A DNA stretch of 64,000 nt from Symbiodinium kawagutii. Taxonomy: Eukaryota; Sar; Dinophyceae; Suessiales; Symbiodiniaceae. Shown here piece by piece: positions 50,190-60,449 of this stretch (position 1 is its first letter; every line of letters starts with the position of its first letter). A model generated the notes under the pieces. The model saw only the letters and a list, made by a program, of their open reading frames with translations. It was not told the DNA's origin and made no database searches. The position numbers and the translations under genes are program-made. The stretch covers positions 178,157 to 242,156 of the forward strand of contig VSDK01028694.1 of the NCBI GenBank assembly GCA_009767595.1, written 5' to 3'.

Positions 50190-51100
50190 CCCCCCGCATT
50201 TGTGTATGTATATGTACGGGTAAGCAATGATTTTGTAACCTGTAAATACACATGCATAATACAAATATGCGTGCATAAATACGCATCATTATATCTTATT
50301 TGTAGACACACAGATATATAAATTAAATATATATATTCATGAAAAAAATTCCAGGTTTAGATCGGCCTAGTATTAGATCAGCATGGTTTTTTAAATGCAA
50401 AAAAATGCAAAAAAATGCAAAACATGCAGAACAAAAATTGCTAATTGTGAAAAATACAAAACGAATTGGAACGATGTAAAGCGTACAGAGGCTTTAATAA
50501 TACTTTTTTACATGTCGTAAAGAAACATCACTGTACCAAATAAATTTGTTTAGTAAATCATCAAATGTCACTATATTTGTTGATACTTGAGGGGTATTTT
50601 AACAAAAATTACAATATTCAGACTTGTCAGCTGTCGTCCTGTCATATGTCTTGTCATTTGTCATAGGCCCATACCTCCCCCTCCCTCCACTTCACAAGCT
50701 CCCTCTGCCTTCAGCGGAGACGATTGATTGGCGCCAGGAGCTCAGTCACTTGATGTGAATGTGTCAGTCAATTCACAACTTTGTAAACAACTTAAACTTT
50801 GGAAATTTGAGACAGAATTTCAATTTGAGACTTAAATCGTTTGAGAGACATGAATGACATTGACTGACAATGGTGCCTGGCATGTGGTCACTCATAATGG
50901 GCCCAGGTCCTATTTCCAGAGGCTTTGGCATGACGCTCAGTTTCGGTCAGCTGTTTCATGCAATGGTTTGATCATGAAAAGCACTAGGTTGTTGTTTGAA
51001 TAAACACCTTTTTGTTTACTAATAGTCTGACTCAAGTCCATGGAGTTGGTAGATCTTTGGAGGTTGGCTGTCAGCTGTCAGACATGTCATGTGATGTAAT
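50190..51100. other. Probable strand-switch region
   Basis: No supported coding sequence. The last minus-strand candidate exon is at 49831-49893 and the first plus-strand ones lie beyond 51.2 kb. TGTCA/TGACA pentamers begin at about 50.6 kb and the MITE families stop at 50.2 kb. A small CG-richer patch lies at 50690-50750. Confidence 0.4.
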
Positions 51101-51261
51101 GTCATGTCATGTCATGTCAGATGTTGTCATTTGTCTTTGTCAGATGTCAGATGTCAAACATGTCATGTCAAATGTTGTCATTGTCTCTAATAGCTGTACT
51201 TGCTCAAATCCAAGATCACTGGAAGAGGGAATTTTACTTCTACATCCCGTGCTTCATTCAG

Positions 51262-51516
51262 ATGGACGCCTCATCTTCTAAGTCCCCACCACTGACGTTG
51301 GCCATGTTGAAAGATCTTCGTCGGGCCTTGAGAAGATTCAAGCTCGAAAAGGTGAACCAGTCAGACTTGCTGCTGGATTTGCTGGCAATATCAAAAGACC
51401 GGGCTTGCCTGAGTTGTTATTTGGAGATGATCGAAGAGTTTCTGGGACCCGAGGATCAAGCAAGGCTGTCAATGGTGTGCAAGGATTGTCCATGTGATTG
51501 GCTTCCCCAAGAATGA
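51262..51516 (+). CDS. Candidate first exon of plus-strand gene
   Basis: An open frame follows CATTCAG: MDASSSKSPPLTLAMLKDLR, then RALRRFKLEKVNQSDLLLDL, then a helical stretch to CKDCPCDWLPQE-stop. It is basic and then leucine-rich and looks like real protein. The exon end is unknown (a GTGTGC after SMG is possible). The frame is open further upstream to 51109. Confidence 0.45.
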   Translation: MDASSSKSPPLTLAMLKDLRRALRRFKLEKVNQSDLLLDLLAISKDRACLSCYLEMIEEFLGPEDQARLSMVCKDCPCDWLPQE

Positions 51517-51920
51517 GTGATTCAAGTGATCAATGCGAGGTAGTAGGATTACATCTTTCCTATGCCTGTGGAGCAAAGGCAAGTTGGCATTTAATTTGAA
51601 AACCCAATAATTAGACTTAGTTAGATGACCGTGATGCAATTGAAAGGGGCGCAAAAATTGTCCAACGCCACTGCTGCTGCTGGTGCATTTGCCGCACTGT
51701 CTTGGTTGACGATTAAGTTCCACTGTTGGTGAACATATTAAATATGAAAAGTATTTTCTTGGTGCATCACCTGTCTCTCAACTTTGTCATTGTCACTCTC
51801 AGTTGTCACTCTCAATTGTCATTGTCACTGTCATTGTCGGCTGTCATTGTCATACTTGTTAGCTGGGGTTTCTGGCGTGACACATTGTGACACTTACTTT
51901 GACTTCTGACCTCTTCTGAG

Positions 51921-52125
51921 GCTGTGGCTTCCTGCTGCTGACGACTGTGGACCGTGGGAAGTGGGAGTTTGGAGCGGCAGTTGCTGTTGGCCAATTGGCC
52001 TGCATTGATGATGACTCGACAAGACAAGTTAGCGCCAAGCTAGCAAGTGTGCAATCAACCAGGTATCTAAGGCAGATTCTAAAGACTTTGAGGCTTTCAA
52101 TGACATCAGCAAATCACATGCCTGA
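51921..52125 (+). CDS. Plus gene model, exon 1
   Basis: Acceptor CTTCTGAG, consensus donor GTAAGT at 52126. It reads CGFLLLTTVDRGKWEFGAAV then AVGQLACIDDDSTRQVSAKL and on to MPE, leaving two bases. It joins in phase to the exon at 52703. An exon at about 51640-51690 (AQKLSNATAAA) could precede it in phase. Confidence 0.6.
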
Positions 52126-52702
52126 GTAAGTGCAGTGTCAATATTAAACACCATCAGTGCAGAAGCCAGTGTAGCCACAAAAGTGTTTGATGACATTGCA
52201 TTATCAATTATGCCAAAGTTGTTTCAATGAATCATGTACCCCCCCCTTCCCTGTCCATGCAAACTCATTAATTTTCTTCATGTCAATTCAATATTTGACA
52301 TTTTTGCTAATGAGTCAGTCAGCATGTGCATCTGACTCAATCACCGTTGTCATGCGCTGCCAGGACTGTACTGTATGCATCTGATCTGGCCAACTACAGT
52401 TGCTGCTAGCCAGCTGCAGGACCCAAGCGCATGGGCAAGGGGGGAAGTTGTGACAGGTTTTGAATGTTGTGCCATGTGTGATGTGATCACATGAGAAAAA
52501 GTAAACGACAGTCTGGCGATTGTTTTGAATTGAATATGTATTTATCGATCCCCTTGGCCCTTTGTCAGTTGTCTACAAGTTGCAAGTCGCATGATCATGA
52601 TGTAAAATCAAAATTAAAGCAAAACCAGAACTTTCATTTGAATCAAGTTGGCCTGTGGACTCAGAATCATATGTGGCTCGCAACAATTTGGGGCTCGATT
52701 AG

Positions 52703-52804
52703 GGCAGTGGGTGCTGGTGCTGCAATGGCACCTAAGCAGCCACCGTCGGTTGCTTGCAAGCACCTGAAGAAGGACTTCGAGGGGATTGAGCGCAAGATCG
52801 ACAG
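52703..52804 (+). CDS. Plus gene model, exon 2
   Basis: Acceptor CTCGATTAG, GA-type donor (GACACA). In the phase of exon 1 it reads AVGAGAAMAPKQPPSVACKH then LKKDFEGIERKID: 33 codons plus the split codons. Lys/Glu-rich and helical. Confidence 0.6.
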
Positions 52805-53357
52805 GACACACGGCTGCATATGATGTGCGCACACCTTGCTTGGTCCATTGGTCATTGGCATTGTTGTTTGATCTGTGTTTTTTTGCTTTGTGCTCCTGCT
52901 CATCACTGCCATCAGTATGTATCAAGCAACAATAACAACCATGAATCTGCCTGGAAACAAACAAACATGTGAATGTGACCCAAGGCAAGGGCAGCAGGCG
53001 ACTTGGCATTCAACATGGGAACAGGTGACTAGCTGCTGTTAAGTGAGTTAAACTTTCTCATGATTAAAAAACGTTCTTGGCAGAAGTTTAGTTTGTTTTC
53101 GTGACCTGTTCATTGGCTTGAGTCTTGTGACATCATGATTCGATGACGAGGGCCTCTACTTGCTGAACCTGGTTGGCTGCCAAGAACCTTTGGCGCCTTG
53201 GATGTGGATGTCACATTGACATGTTTCAAAATTCATTCAATTTCAGTGTCCATATCACTTCTTCTCTTCCATGCACATGCCAATTGGCTGAGAGTTGGGA
53301 CCACTGTTGACTGAATTGAGTTTCACATCATTTGATTCATTGATTCATTGAACCCAG

Positions 53358-53456
53358 GTTGCACTCTGAAAGCCAGCAGCCGGGGCACTTCAAGAACCGC
53401 ACAGGGTGGACGCTTAAAAGTGTTCGCACTGAGATTGAGTCGTTGCTGGGCTTGTG
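53358..53456 (+). CDS. Plus gene model, exon 3
   Basis: Acceptor GAACCCAG, donor GTGTTG. It reads LHSESQQPGHFKNRTGWTLK then SVRTEIESLLGL; 32 codons, phase-compatible on both sides. Confidence 0.6.
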
Positions 53457-53593
53457 GTGTTGTCTGAAATGCTTGACTTGAGGCTAGTTAATGATAATTC
53501 AAGATTTGACTGGCTTGAGGCAACATTTTATTAGAGTTTGTGCTTTTGCATGGAAGTGTCTTAGAGACTCATCATTTGTGTCAGTCAGTTAAG

Positions 53594-53694
53594 GTTGAAC
53601 TTGAGCCTCGGGTTTTTCGACGACGTCAAGCACAAGGGCAATGGCGGCAATGCATCATCGTCTGGATCCAGACATCCGGGAGTCAGCAAGAAGG
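53594..53694 (+). CDS. Plus gene model, exon 4
   Basis: Acceptor CAGTTAAG, donor GTGGCA. It reads LNLSLGFFDDVKHKGNGGNA then SSSGSRHPGVSKK. An alternative frame (VELEPRVFRRRQ) is open but breaks phase with exon 3. Confidence 0.5.
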
Positions 53695-53889
53695 GTGGCA
53701 TCTTGGCAAATTAAATATGTCCAACTTAATTTGATGATTAAAAGTCAATCTCACTGGACTGTGCATGCGAGAAGTTGATTCATGCTGTGACCACAACAAC
53801 TGACTGACAACTGGCTTTGTGAATTGACATCGGGCAAGTTGAATAGACATTCATGACCGGCGATGATGACTCGATGCATTCAATCTGAG

Positions 53890-54054
53890 GCAATGCTGGA
53901 TGAGCAATGCTTCGTTGGACCAAGCTGGAGGTTGTGGCCTAGAAGGGTGGTGATTTTTGGTCAAGGATGGGAAGGTGGCCGCTTCAGAAGCATGAGTATG
54001 ATACATCATGACCTGAACGAGCTCTTGCATTCCAAGATTCTTGGTGTGAACTAA
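53890..54054 (+). other. Open frame not fitting the gene model
   Basis: After CAATCTGAG the plus frame reads AMLDEQCFVGPSWRLWPRRV ... SKILGVN-stop. The phase needed after exon 4 meets a stop here, so it is either skipped, part of another transcript, or chance. Confidence 0.25.
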
Positions 54055-54227
54055 TTGATTGATTAGTGAAACAATTTATGCAGTCAACCACTTGAAGAAA
54101 CATTTGGACTTGACTTGATCTGGAAGTTGCGGTGGTGGTTATAGCCTGCATGTTGTGCACACAGCCAGCCTTCCAGAAACTGACTGAGGAAGATGTCGAA
54201 GCTTGCCAAGCAGAGGACGATGGGCAG

Positions 54228-54289
54228 AGGTGGATCCCAGTCGGGTCTTGAAGCCCATGTGCAAGAGCAAGCTGCTTTCTTGCATTCAG
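54228..54289 (+). CDS. Plus gene model, exon 5
   Basis: Acceptor GATGGGCAG, GA-type donor (GATTAT). It reads VDPSRVLKPMCKSKLLSCIQ in the phase of exon 4 and ends in phase 0. Confidence 0.5.
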
Positions 54290-54351
54290 GATTATTGCAT
54301 GTCAATTCAATTGTGTCAATGCCAAAGTGTCAAATGTCAGTCAATGAGTCG

Positions 54352-54481
54352 AACCAATGAATGAATGAATGAATGAATGAATGAATGAATGAATGAATGA
54401 ATGAATGAATGAATGAATGAATGAATGAATGAATGAATGAATGAATGAATGAATGAATGAATGAATGAATGAATGAATGAC
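54352..54481. repeat. (AATG)n microsatellite
   Basis: About 31 tandem GAATGAAT tetranucleotide units in the intron before exon 6. Long reading frames across it are artefacts. Confidence 0.97.
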
Positions 54482-54498
54482 GACAACTGACAACTAAG

Positions 54499-54585
54499 GT
54501 GTTTTCCCACCCCGATTTTGACGGGGTGCTGGCCACTGTGTTGGGCTCTCCTTGCCAAGTGCTGAAGACACATGTCTGGAAATTT
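54499..54585 (+). CDS. Plus gene model, exon 6
   Basis: Acceptor CAACTAAG, donor GTGAGT (54586). It reads VFSHPDFDGVLATVLGSPCQ then VLKTHVWKF; 29 codons, phase 0-0. The donor is the first unit of a (GTGA)n microsatellite, and an (AATG)n array ends 18 bp before the exon. Confidence 0.65.
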
Positions 54586-54612
54586 GTGAGTGAGTGAGTG
54601 AGTGAGTGAGTG
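54586..54612. repeat. (GTGA)n microsatellite containing the donor
   Basis: Seven tandem GTGA units starting at the splice donor, so the consensus GTGAGT is repeated at 4-bp steps. Confidence 0.9.
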
Positions 54613-54847
54613 AACTGAATGAGCGAGTCTTTCGATTGTCAATGCATCACTGCCAATTAATTTAAATTAAAATCAATTATATTTATACTTAAATTGACTT
54701 TGACATTCATTTTTTAAAATTGGATCATGAGTCAAACCTGCTAATGTCGAATAATGTAATCATTCATTGGACCATTGGAGGTGAGACTCGGACTTAGCAA
54801 AAATTGGTGCTGGCTCTTTGCCTGACTCAGGATTACCTGCATAGCAG

Positions 54848-54893
54848 GTTTTCATAGAACTTGCGCGTTTGGTGCGCTCCTATGGGCACTCTT
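54848..54893 (+). CDS. Plus gene model, exon 7
   Basis: Acceptor GCATAGCAG, GA-type donor (GACAGC). It reads VFIELARLVRSYGHS plus one base; in phase with exons 6 and 8. Confidence 0.55.
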
Positions 54894-55170
54894 GACAGCA
54901 TCTTGGCCTGCCAGCTAATAAGTGGGAACTGCAGTTGTAGCCATAGTCATTTTGTCACAAGACAGCTTGCAACGTTCAGTCGATCCGATTCTTGATTCAT
55001 TTGATGAGTGTGTCGTGAGTCAGTGTGTGATTGTGTGGCGCAAGCTGCAATCATGACATGAAGAAATTGTATTTTAGTCAGTTGTCACTTCTCAGTGGTT
55101 GTTGTGACCCTGGTATAGCTGCTACCAACCATCAATCGTTGCAGGACTAATACAACTATAGATTCTTAAG

Positions 55171-55291
55171 TGCATGCCATGGCTTTTCATTCTGAGGCCT
55201 GCGGTGTGGAGTGCATCCTTTGCCTTCAGCAGATCAGCCACAATTTCTGGGGCGACATGGGCAGAGCTGAGTCCTTTCTGAAAGAGGAGAG
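55171..55291 (+). CDS. Plus gene model, exon 8
   Basis: Acceptor GATTCTTAAG, donor GTCGCT. It reads HAMAFHSEACGVECILCLQQ then ISHNFWGDMGRAESFLKEE; 39 codons, in phase both sides. A CX3CX2C cluster is visible. Confidence 0.6.
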
Positions 55292-55483
55292 GTCGCTGCT
55301 GCTAAGCTGATTCATTCCACAACTTTGTCATTTGTTATTTGTCCTGACAATGTCGATTCATGTGTTGAATGTAAACATGTTGTCATGTCATGTTGTCATA
55401 GCTGTCATGTCGATTGACGCTGGTGTAATTATTTATGACTGACTTAGATGACAGAGATGACGACATTCATTTTGGGTGCCAAG

Positions 55484-55597
55484 GATGCCTACGCTTCGAG
55501 ACATCGTTGGGAACCATGGATACAACATGGACCAGTGGTATCGAATGATGAACTTGGCGGTGGTGAAAGCACTGCAGTCCGAAGCTCTCTCCGATGA
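55484..55597 (+). CDS. Plus gene model, exon 9
   Basis: Acceptor GTGCCAAG, GC-type donor (GCTGTG). It reads MPTLRDIVGNHGYNMDQWYR then MMNLAVVKALQSEALSD; in phase with exons 8 and 10. If the donor is not used, the frame stops seven bases on. Confidence 0.6.
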   Translation, partial: DAYASRHRWEPWIQHGPVVSNDELGGGESTAVRSSLR

Positions 55598-55745
55598 GCT
55601 GTGACTTACTTGGCAAATTTGGGATCGATTCACCAAATTCAAGGTCATTCATTCTTGATAACTAAGCTCGATTTGGATTGTGACATGTTGAAAGCACAGC
55701 GTTTCACAAACTCTATGTGTCGCATTTGCTGATTACTCAACTAAG

Positions 55746-55812
55746 GCACGGGTGCATTTACAATATGGTCCACCGGCCAGAGCAACCGCCTGCTGGGCCT
55801 CCTCAGAAAAAA
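55746..55812 (+). CDS. Plus gene model, exon 10
   Basis: Acceptor CAACTAAG, GC-type donor (GCATCT). In phase it reads HGCIYNMVHRPEQPPAGPPQ-KK and ends phase 0. The Pro-rich end continues smoothly into the next exon. Confidence 0.55.
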
Positions 55813-56005
55813 GCATCTTGCCTCAAAATTGACTTTAATTCAATATCATTAATTTAATAATTGTTTCAAATTCAATTTGTAATCACAATTAAAAAAAGGA
55901 AATTGACTTGTCATGAATGAATGACATTTGGACATTTGGCACATTCACATTCAGTGAATTCATACTGATTGAAAAGGTTGCATTGTTGTTTCAAATCGAT
56001 CCAAG

Positions 56006-56209
56006 GCCAGACCAGGTCCTCCCCGGGCCAAGTCCATGCCAGCTGTGGCATCTTCGAGCCGCGGTCCTCAAGCTGGAAGTTCTCGGTTGCTTCCACCTCC
56101 TCCTCCCCCAGTCCCTGCAGCCCCTTGGAGGTCTGCTCGTCGGGCCAATGATGGTCCAAGGCCTCCATCACATCCTCCTCCTGCTGTGGTGGTGGTGGAT
56201 GATGACCCA

Positions 56210-56248
<39 letters not shown>

Positions 56249-56434
56249 GAGGTTGAGGTTGAAGTGGAGGTGGAGCTGGATGAGGCGGTGGAAGCTTTGG
56301 AGGAAGAAGCCGAGCATCAGCAGAGAGACAGAGTCATGCACCTTGTCTTCATTGGTTTCGGGGCCCACATTCCTTTTCAGATTCAAAGTTGGGGGGAATT
56401 GGTTGGAGCAGTCCATCAGTCCATTGGTGTTTGA
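56006..56434 (+). CDS. Plus gene model, exon 11: Pro-rich then acidic
   Basis: Acceptor GATCCAAG. It reads ARPGPPRAKSMPAVASSSRG, then a proline run, PPPAVVVV and a long Asp/Glu run, then ALEEEAEHQQRDR. The frame stops at 56432-56434, but the true exon end is probably earlier (a GA donor near 56325 is possible). It is a disordered, acidic protein segment of unknown role. Confidence 0.5.
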
Positions 56435-57049
56435 GTCAATTTTTGTCGACCAGTTTTCACCTGCCAACTTAGGGAAGAGGTGCTGAATGACCAGGGCATC
56501 GATCGCAGAACTCAAGTTCTCTTTTTCGGCCTGGGAAGGTTTGGATTCCGTGGCCGCTGTCGTCAAGTGAGGCTGCTGACTCTCATTTGCATTAATTGAT
56601 TGGCTGACACTGTGTGTGAGTTTGGCAGCTTGTGCCAGGTAGTGATTAATCAAATTCAAATTGCAGTTGAGTCCATTGTCACAGGTCACAGCACCATCAT
56701 TTGCTGCCCCAGGATCAAAATGATAATGAACCGAGAAGGTTCAATGACATCTCAGTGGCTGCAGGGTTGCATTCGTGGCTTGGCTTAATAGATTCAATCA
56801 AATTTCTGATGATGTTGTCATTGATTGTCAGCTGTCAGCCAACCAAAGTCAGTTGACATCAGGACTAGGATTGATTGAGGCTGTGTGGATGGGCGCTTAT
56901 TGACTATATCAAATATCTTTAGTAATTTGTGTCAGTTGGTGGTTTCCCCTGACCTTGAGGCGAGGATTTGCACCAGCTACAGCAAGAGCGCCGCTGAAAA
57001 TCGTACAGCCAGGTGAACCCAGTCAAATTCAGCCAAATGCAATCAATCA

Positions 57050-57340
57050 CTGAAATCAAATCAATCAATCAACTAACTAAAAAATTAATGATCTCGATCA
57101 TCCAATCATCCAATCATCCAATCAACCAATCATATCAAATTAAATCAATCGATCAATCCACCGATCACTCAGTCACTCAATCAAACATTCAATCAATCAT
57201 ACTAACCCAATCAATCAACCAATCAATAAACCAACCAACCATATTTCAACTTGCCAAATCAGTCAATCCATCATTCAACCAGTCGATCAGTCACCCAAGC
57301 AATCAAGCAGTGATCAGTAATCAACCAATCAATTAATCAT
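57050..57340. repeat. Degenerate AATCAATCAACC repeat
   Basis: Loose (AATC)n / CCAATCATCCAATC repeats. Frames across it (Asn/Gln/Ser-rich) are not coding evidence. Confidence 0.8.
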
Positions 57341-57362
57341 TGTGTTAAAACTATCGTTCCAG

Positions 57363-57413
57363 GGCTGAGTGCAAAAGAGTTCACCTGGGGATGCTGTGTG
57401 GCAAGCTACAAAG
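57363..57413 (+). CDS. Candidate exon, plus chain 2, exon 1
   Basis: Acceptor TCGTTCCAG, GC-type donor (GCCTGC). It reads AECKRVHLGMLCGKLQ with split codons; joins in phase to 57612. Confidence 0.45.
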
Positions 57414-57611
57414 GCCTGCGATGCCATAAATCAATCAATGTTCGTTGCAGTGGAAAAAAAGGCCAGGGGCAAACGAGGGAAGTCTACAGTAAATCTAATA
57501 GAGTGCAGGGGGATGTTCAACTGACTGGCCTTTTGATTGACATTTGACATCTTCGTTGAATCTTCCAGCACTGACTGACTATGCGAATAATTTGCCATCG
57601 CACCAGGACAG

Positions 57612-57665
57612 AACATCTGCTGAACTGCCAAAGGCTGGAGGGGCCTGTGTCAGCAGCTGGCTTAG
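57612..57665 (+). CDS. Candidate exon, plus chain 2, exon 2
   Basis: Acceptor CAGGACAG, GA-type donor (GATTAT). It reads TSAELPKAGGACVSSWL; in phase with the exons on both sides. Confidence 0.45.
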
Positions 57666-57690
57666 GATTATGGCATGTACAGTGGAAACA

Positions 57691-57905
57691 AAAATCCATC
57701 ATTGTCAATTTGTCAGTTGTCAGTCAAATTCACTAAAAGATATTGCGGACTTAGTTGTCAAGTTCAAAAATCCATCATTGTCAATTTGTCAGTTGTCAGT
57801 CAAATTCACTCAAAGATATTGCGGAACAAAAATCGAATCATTGTCAATTTGTTGTCAGTCAAATTCACTAAAAGATGATATTGCGGAATTGGTTGTCAAG
57901 TTCAA
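57691..57905. repeat. Three tandem copies of a ~70-bp unit
   Basis: A unit containing ATCATTGTCAATTTGTCAG, TCAAATTCACTAAAAGAT and ATTGCGGA is repeated three times, with small deletions in the third. It lies in the intron before 58084. Confidence 0.9.
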
Positions 57906-58083
57906 ATCTACTAATGAATGATTGGCCTCTGATTGATGCGACACTTGATTCACATGTTGGCAGGACAGCAGTCATTGAATCATGAAGTTACTTACATGAT
58001 GCTGTTTCAAGTTTCACTTGGCAAGTCACAAATGTGCAACTCTTGTCAGCCATGTCATTTCAAATCCGTTTGCAGCCTTGCAG

Positions 58084-58163
58084 GATGGAAAGCTGTCAAC
58101 GGACTACTTACACAGTGATTCAGTTGGGACCCTCAGGCAAATCTGGTTTCTGGGAATGGAATG
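58084..58163 (+). CDS. Candidate exon, plus chain 2, exon 3
   Basis: Acceptor GCCTTGCAG. It reads MESCQRTTYTVIQLGPSGKS then GFWEWN. The donor is either GA at 58164 or GTGAGT at 58166. Another frame (DGKLSTDYLHSDSVGTLRQI) is open too, but this one keeps phase with the previous exon. Confidence 0.45.
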
Positions 58164-58264
58164 GAGTGAGTTGTAAGGATGACATGTCAATTTCAAGACA
58201 AATGATAATTAATTAATGATTTGTAATTCACATCATGACATGTCCATGGATTGATTGAACTGCA

Positions 58265-58360
58265 GAAATCAAGGACATCATGGTTGGTACATTGACTTTC
58301 GAGCAATTGACGGTCCCTCTTGAACAAACGAAATGTTCAAAATAGCCAGGAATCAGCCTC
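58265..58360 (+). other. Coding-like stretch, frame unresolved
   Basis: After AACTGCAG two frames look coding: IKDIMVGTLTFEQLTVPLEQ and NQGHHGWYIDFRAIDGPS. The first joins by a GA donor to 58163. Confidence 0.3.
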
Positions 58361-58717
58361 ACTCATGCGGTTCGAAACTACAGTGTGTCTTTCCAGTCGT
58401 ACTTAATGATTAATGATAATGTTTATTATTACTCTGGTTGGTGTGTTTAGTTCGAAGATGCATGTGGAGGGTGATTTGAATTTGGAAATCAAGTTTCCCT
58501 CTTGGAGGGCCTGATGAAACACAGGAGTTCTTACAAGATTGCGTGGTAGTATCAAATTGAATTGGCAAGCAACAACTGACATGTGACACCATGACTTGTT
58601 TGATTGATCCTTGACTGTGTTGAATGAGGTGCTTGTGAAATTGGTTTGCAATGACCCATGTGAAATGCATTTTGAAACTCACAACTATTAATTAACTACT
58701 ATTGCATTTAATTCAGG

Positions 58718-58815
58718 CCTTTCAGTGTCATCGTCCCCTCGCTTTGACTCTCAGGCAGGATGTGACATGGGAGCTGCCCAGCACTGGTGTGTTCTTCAAC
58801 TTCAAGAAGTCGTGA
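58718..58815 (+). other. Coding-like stretch, frame unresolved
   Basis: After TTAATTCAG two frames are open: AFQCHRPLALTLRQDVTWEL (then PSTGVFFNFKK) and LSVSSSPRFDSQAGCDMGAA. Exon boundaries downstream are unclear. Confidence 0.3.
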
Positions 58816-59118
58816 CCTCAAATCCCGAAGTCAGCAAACCTGTTTGAATGGGCCTAGTTGTCATCGTCATCATTGAAATTAGTGGAGCAGACCTGGGGTG
58901 AAGTGAAGGTTTTATAAGCGCAAGTATTGAATGACAATTGACTGACTCAGTCTGTTGAATCAGATTAAATGCGAAATGGCAATTTATGAACCATCATGCT
59001 TGTTAATGTCAGAACAAAGTCAGCTGCGAGCAAGTTCCTGGCATATGCATTGCGAATCAGTGATGAACGCTTGTTCTGGCTAGCCTTTTAGGCTCAGCTC
59101 AGCTTGTTCCAGCTGGTT

Positions 59119-59188
59119 CTTGGCATTGGCATGACATACATTAATTTAACAACTTGGCATTGGCATGACATACATTAATTTAACAAAT
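59119..59188. repeat. Tandem duplication of 36 bp
   Basis: TTGGCATTGGCATGACATAC followed by ATTAATTTAACAA occurs twice in direct succession. Confidence 0.9.
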
Positions 59189-59276
59189 GAATTAAATTCA
59201 AAAAAATGTGACGATTATTGAATTTGTCAATGGCATTTTGAGCTTTTTTTGGTTAGTCACTGAACCTGCTGAAGCC

Positions 59277-59655
59277 ATGGACCTGAACGCAGGGGTTCCT
59301 ATGATGGCGCATGGTTGGGGCCCAATGATGATGGGGCAAGTGCCAATGGTGGGTGGCATCCAAGGACATGCTGCTGACCAACCAATGACGATGATTCCTT
59401 CATTGGCGGCGAAAACAATGCCCACTGAAGGGCCCTATGTGTTGTCAGGGACGTTCTTTGTGCCTGCTGGTGTGCCAATCAAGCCTTGGATGTTGGCACC
59501 GTTGACACCTTCGAAGGCTGCATCGATGGATGACAACAAGATGACCGCCGATGTCCGTTCTCCAGGACCTCCTTCCCAGCCACCTGTCATGATCGTGAAC
59601 CATGGCCAGCAGCAGATCTGGGGCGAGCAGCAACACCAGAAGATCGATGGACCTG
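59277..59655 (+). CDS. Met/Gly/Pro-rich protein, first exon
   Basis: The Met at 59277 begins MDLNAGVPMMAHGWGPMMMG; the frame continues through VPMVGG, LSGTFFVPAGVPIKPWMLAP and SPGPPSQPPVMIVNHGQQQI to GPG at a GTGAGT donor (59656). A TTTTTTGGTTAG upstream could be an acceptor, making TEPAEA part of the exon. It joins in phase to 60042. Low-complexity, probably disordered; no family recognised. It resembles the Met-rich exon at 62958. Confidence 0.55.
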
Positions 59656-60041
59656 GTGAGTTCTTTGTCATAATTATTGAAGTTTTAATTTTAAATGAAT
59701 GCTATGTTTTTTGCATTGTTTTTCATGTGTTCAACTGGTCATGCATGATGATGGATGGCATGACAAGAGATTGACTGACTCATTGAAAATCGCATTCAAA
59801 AAATACAGTATTAATCAATAATAATAAGCTGACTGAAAATTGTTGACAGTTGACTTTTTGGTTCAATGCATTGCCAACATATGGAAATTGAAATGGAACA
59901 ACGACTAACTGACAGACTGGGTTCTGAGTTCTGCAGTCAGTCATTGTCGTCACTTCAAAGTTTTTCTCTAGTAAATCTAAACCTGATCATCATTCAAATT
60001 GCAAACATCACTTGAATCTGCTTCCCTCAGGTTGGTGACAG

Positions 60042-60277
60042 GCCCAACGGATGAGATGGAGGAAATCCTGGTGGAGTCATCGGATGATGAGCATGCAGCA
60101 AGTGATCGGGAGTGGGACTCTTTGCTTTCTCCTAGCGCGAGAGAGGTGGCAGGTGCAGCGCCGAAGAAGAGGTGCTGCAAACCTGGAGTCAAGGGTACCT
60201 GGTTGCTGCCAACGCCAAAGAGGAGGTTGATCAGGCCGACCACTGCCAAGCCGAAGGTGTTCTTGTGGAACCGCTGA
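60042..60277 (+). CDS. Met/Gly/Pro-rich protein, terminal exon
   Basis: Acceptor GGTGACAG. In phase it reads PTDEMEEILVESSDDEHAAS, then a basic end (APKKRCCKPGVKGTW, TPKRRLIRPTTAKPKVFLWN) to a stop. An acidic stretch followed by a nuclear-signal-like basic tail suggests a nuclear protein (inference). Confidence 0.5.
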
Positions 60278-60449
60278 GCTGGATGATGCAGCAGGACATT
60301 TTTCTGCCTGCCTTCAAAAGGAGTGGGTGGACGATCCTGCTCTTAATGTGTGGCAAAACGAGCCACATTTGGTGCATGGACACCAACCAGCTTTTTATAA
60401 GAGCAACCGTACTGATGATGGGTACAGCCAAGTACCTATGATGGGTACC

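Noticed and set aside
51109..51200. Upstream extension of the 51262 exon
   Set aside because: The extension is the TGTCATGTCA low-complexity tract read in frame.
54330..54642. Frames encoding repeated HSFI on the minus strand
   Set aside because: Translation of the (AATG)n microsatellite.
57013..57336. 107-aa Asn/Gln/Ser-rich plus frame
   Set aside because: Low-complexity AATC repeat; no splice sites or gene-like codons.
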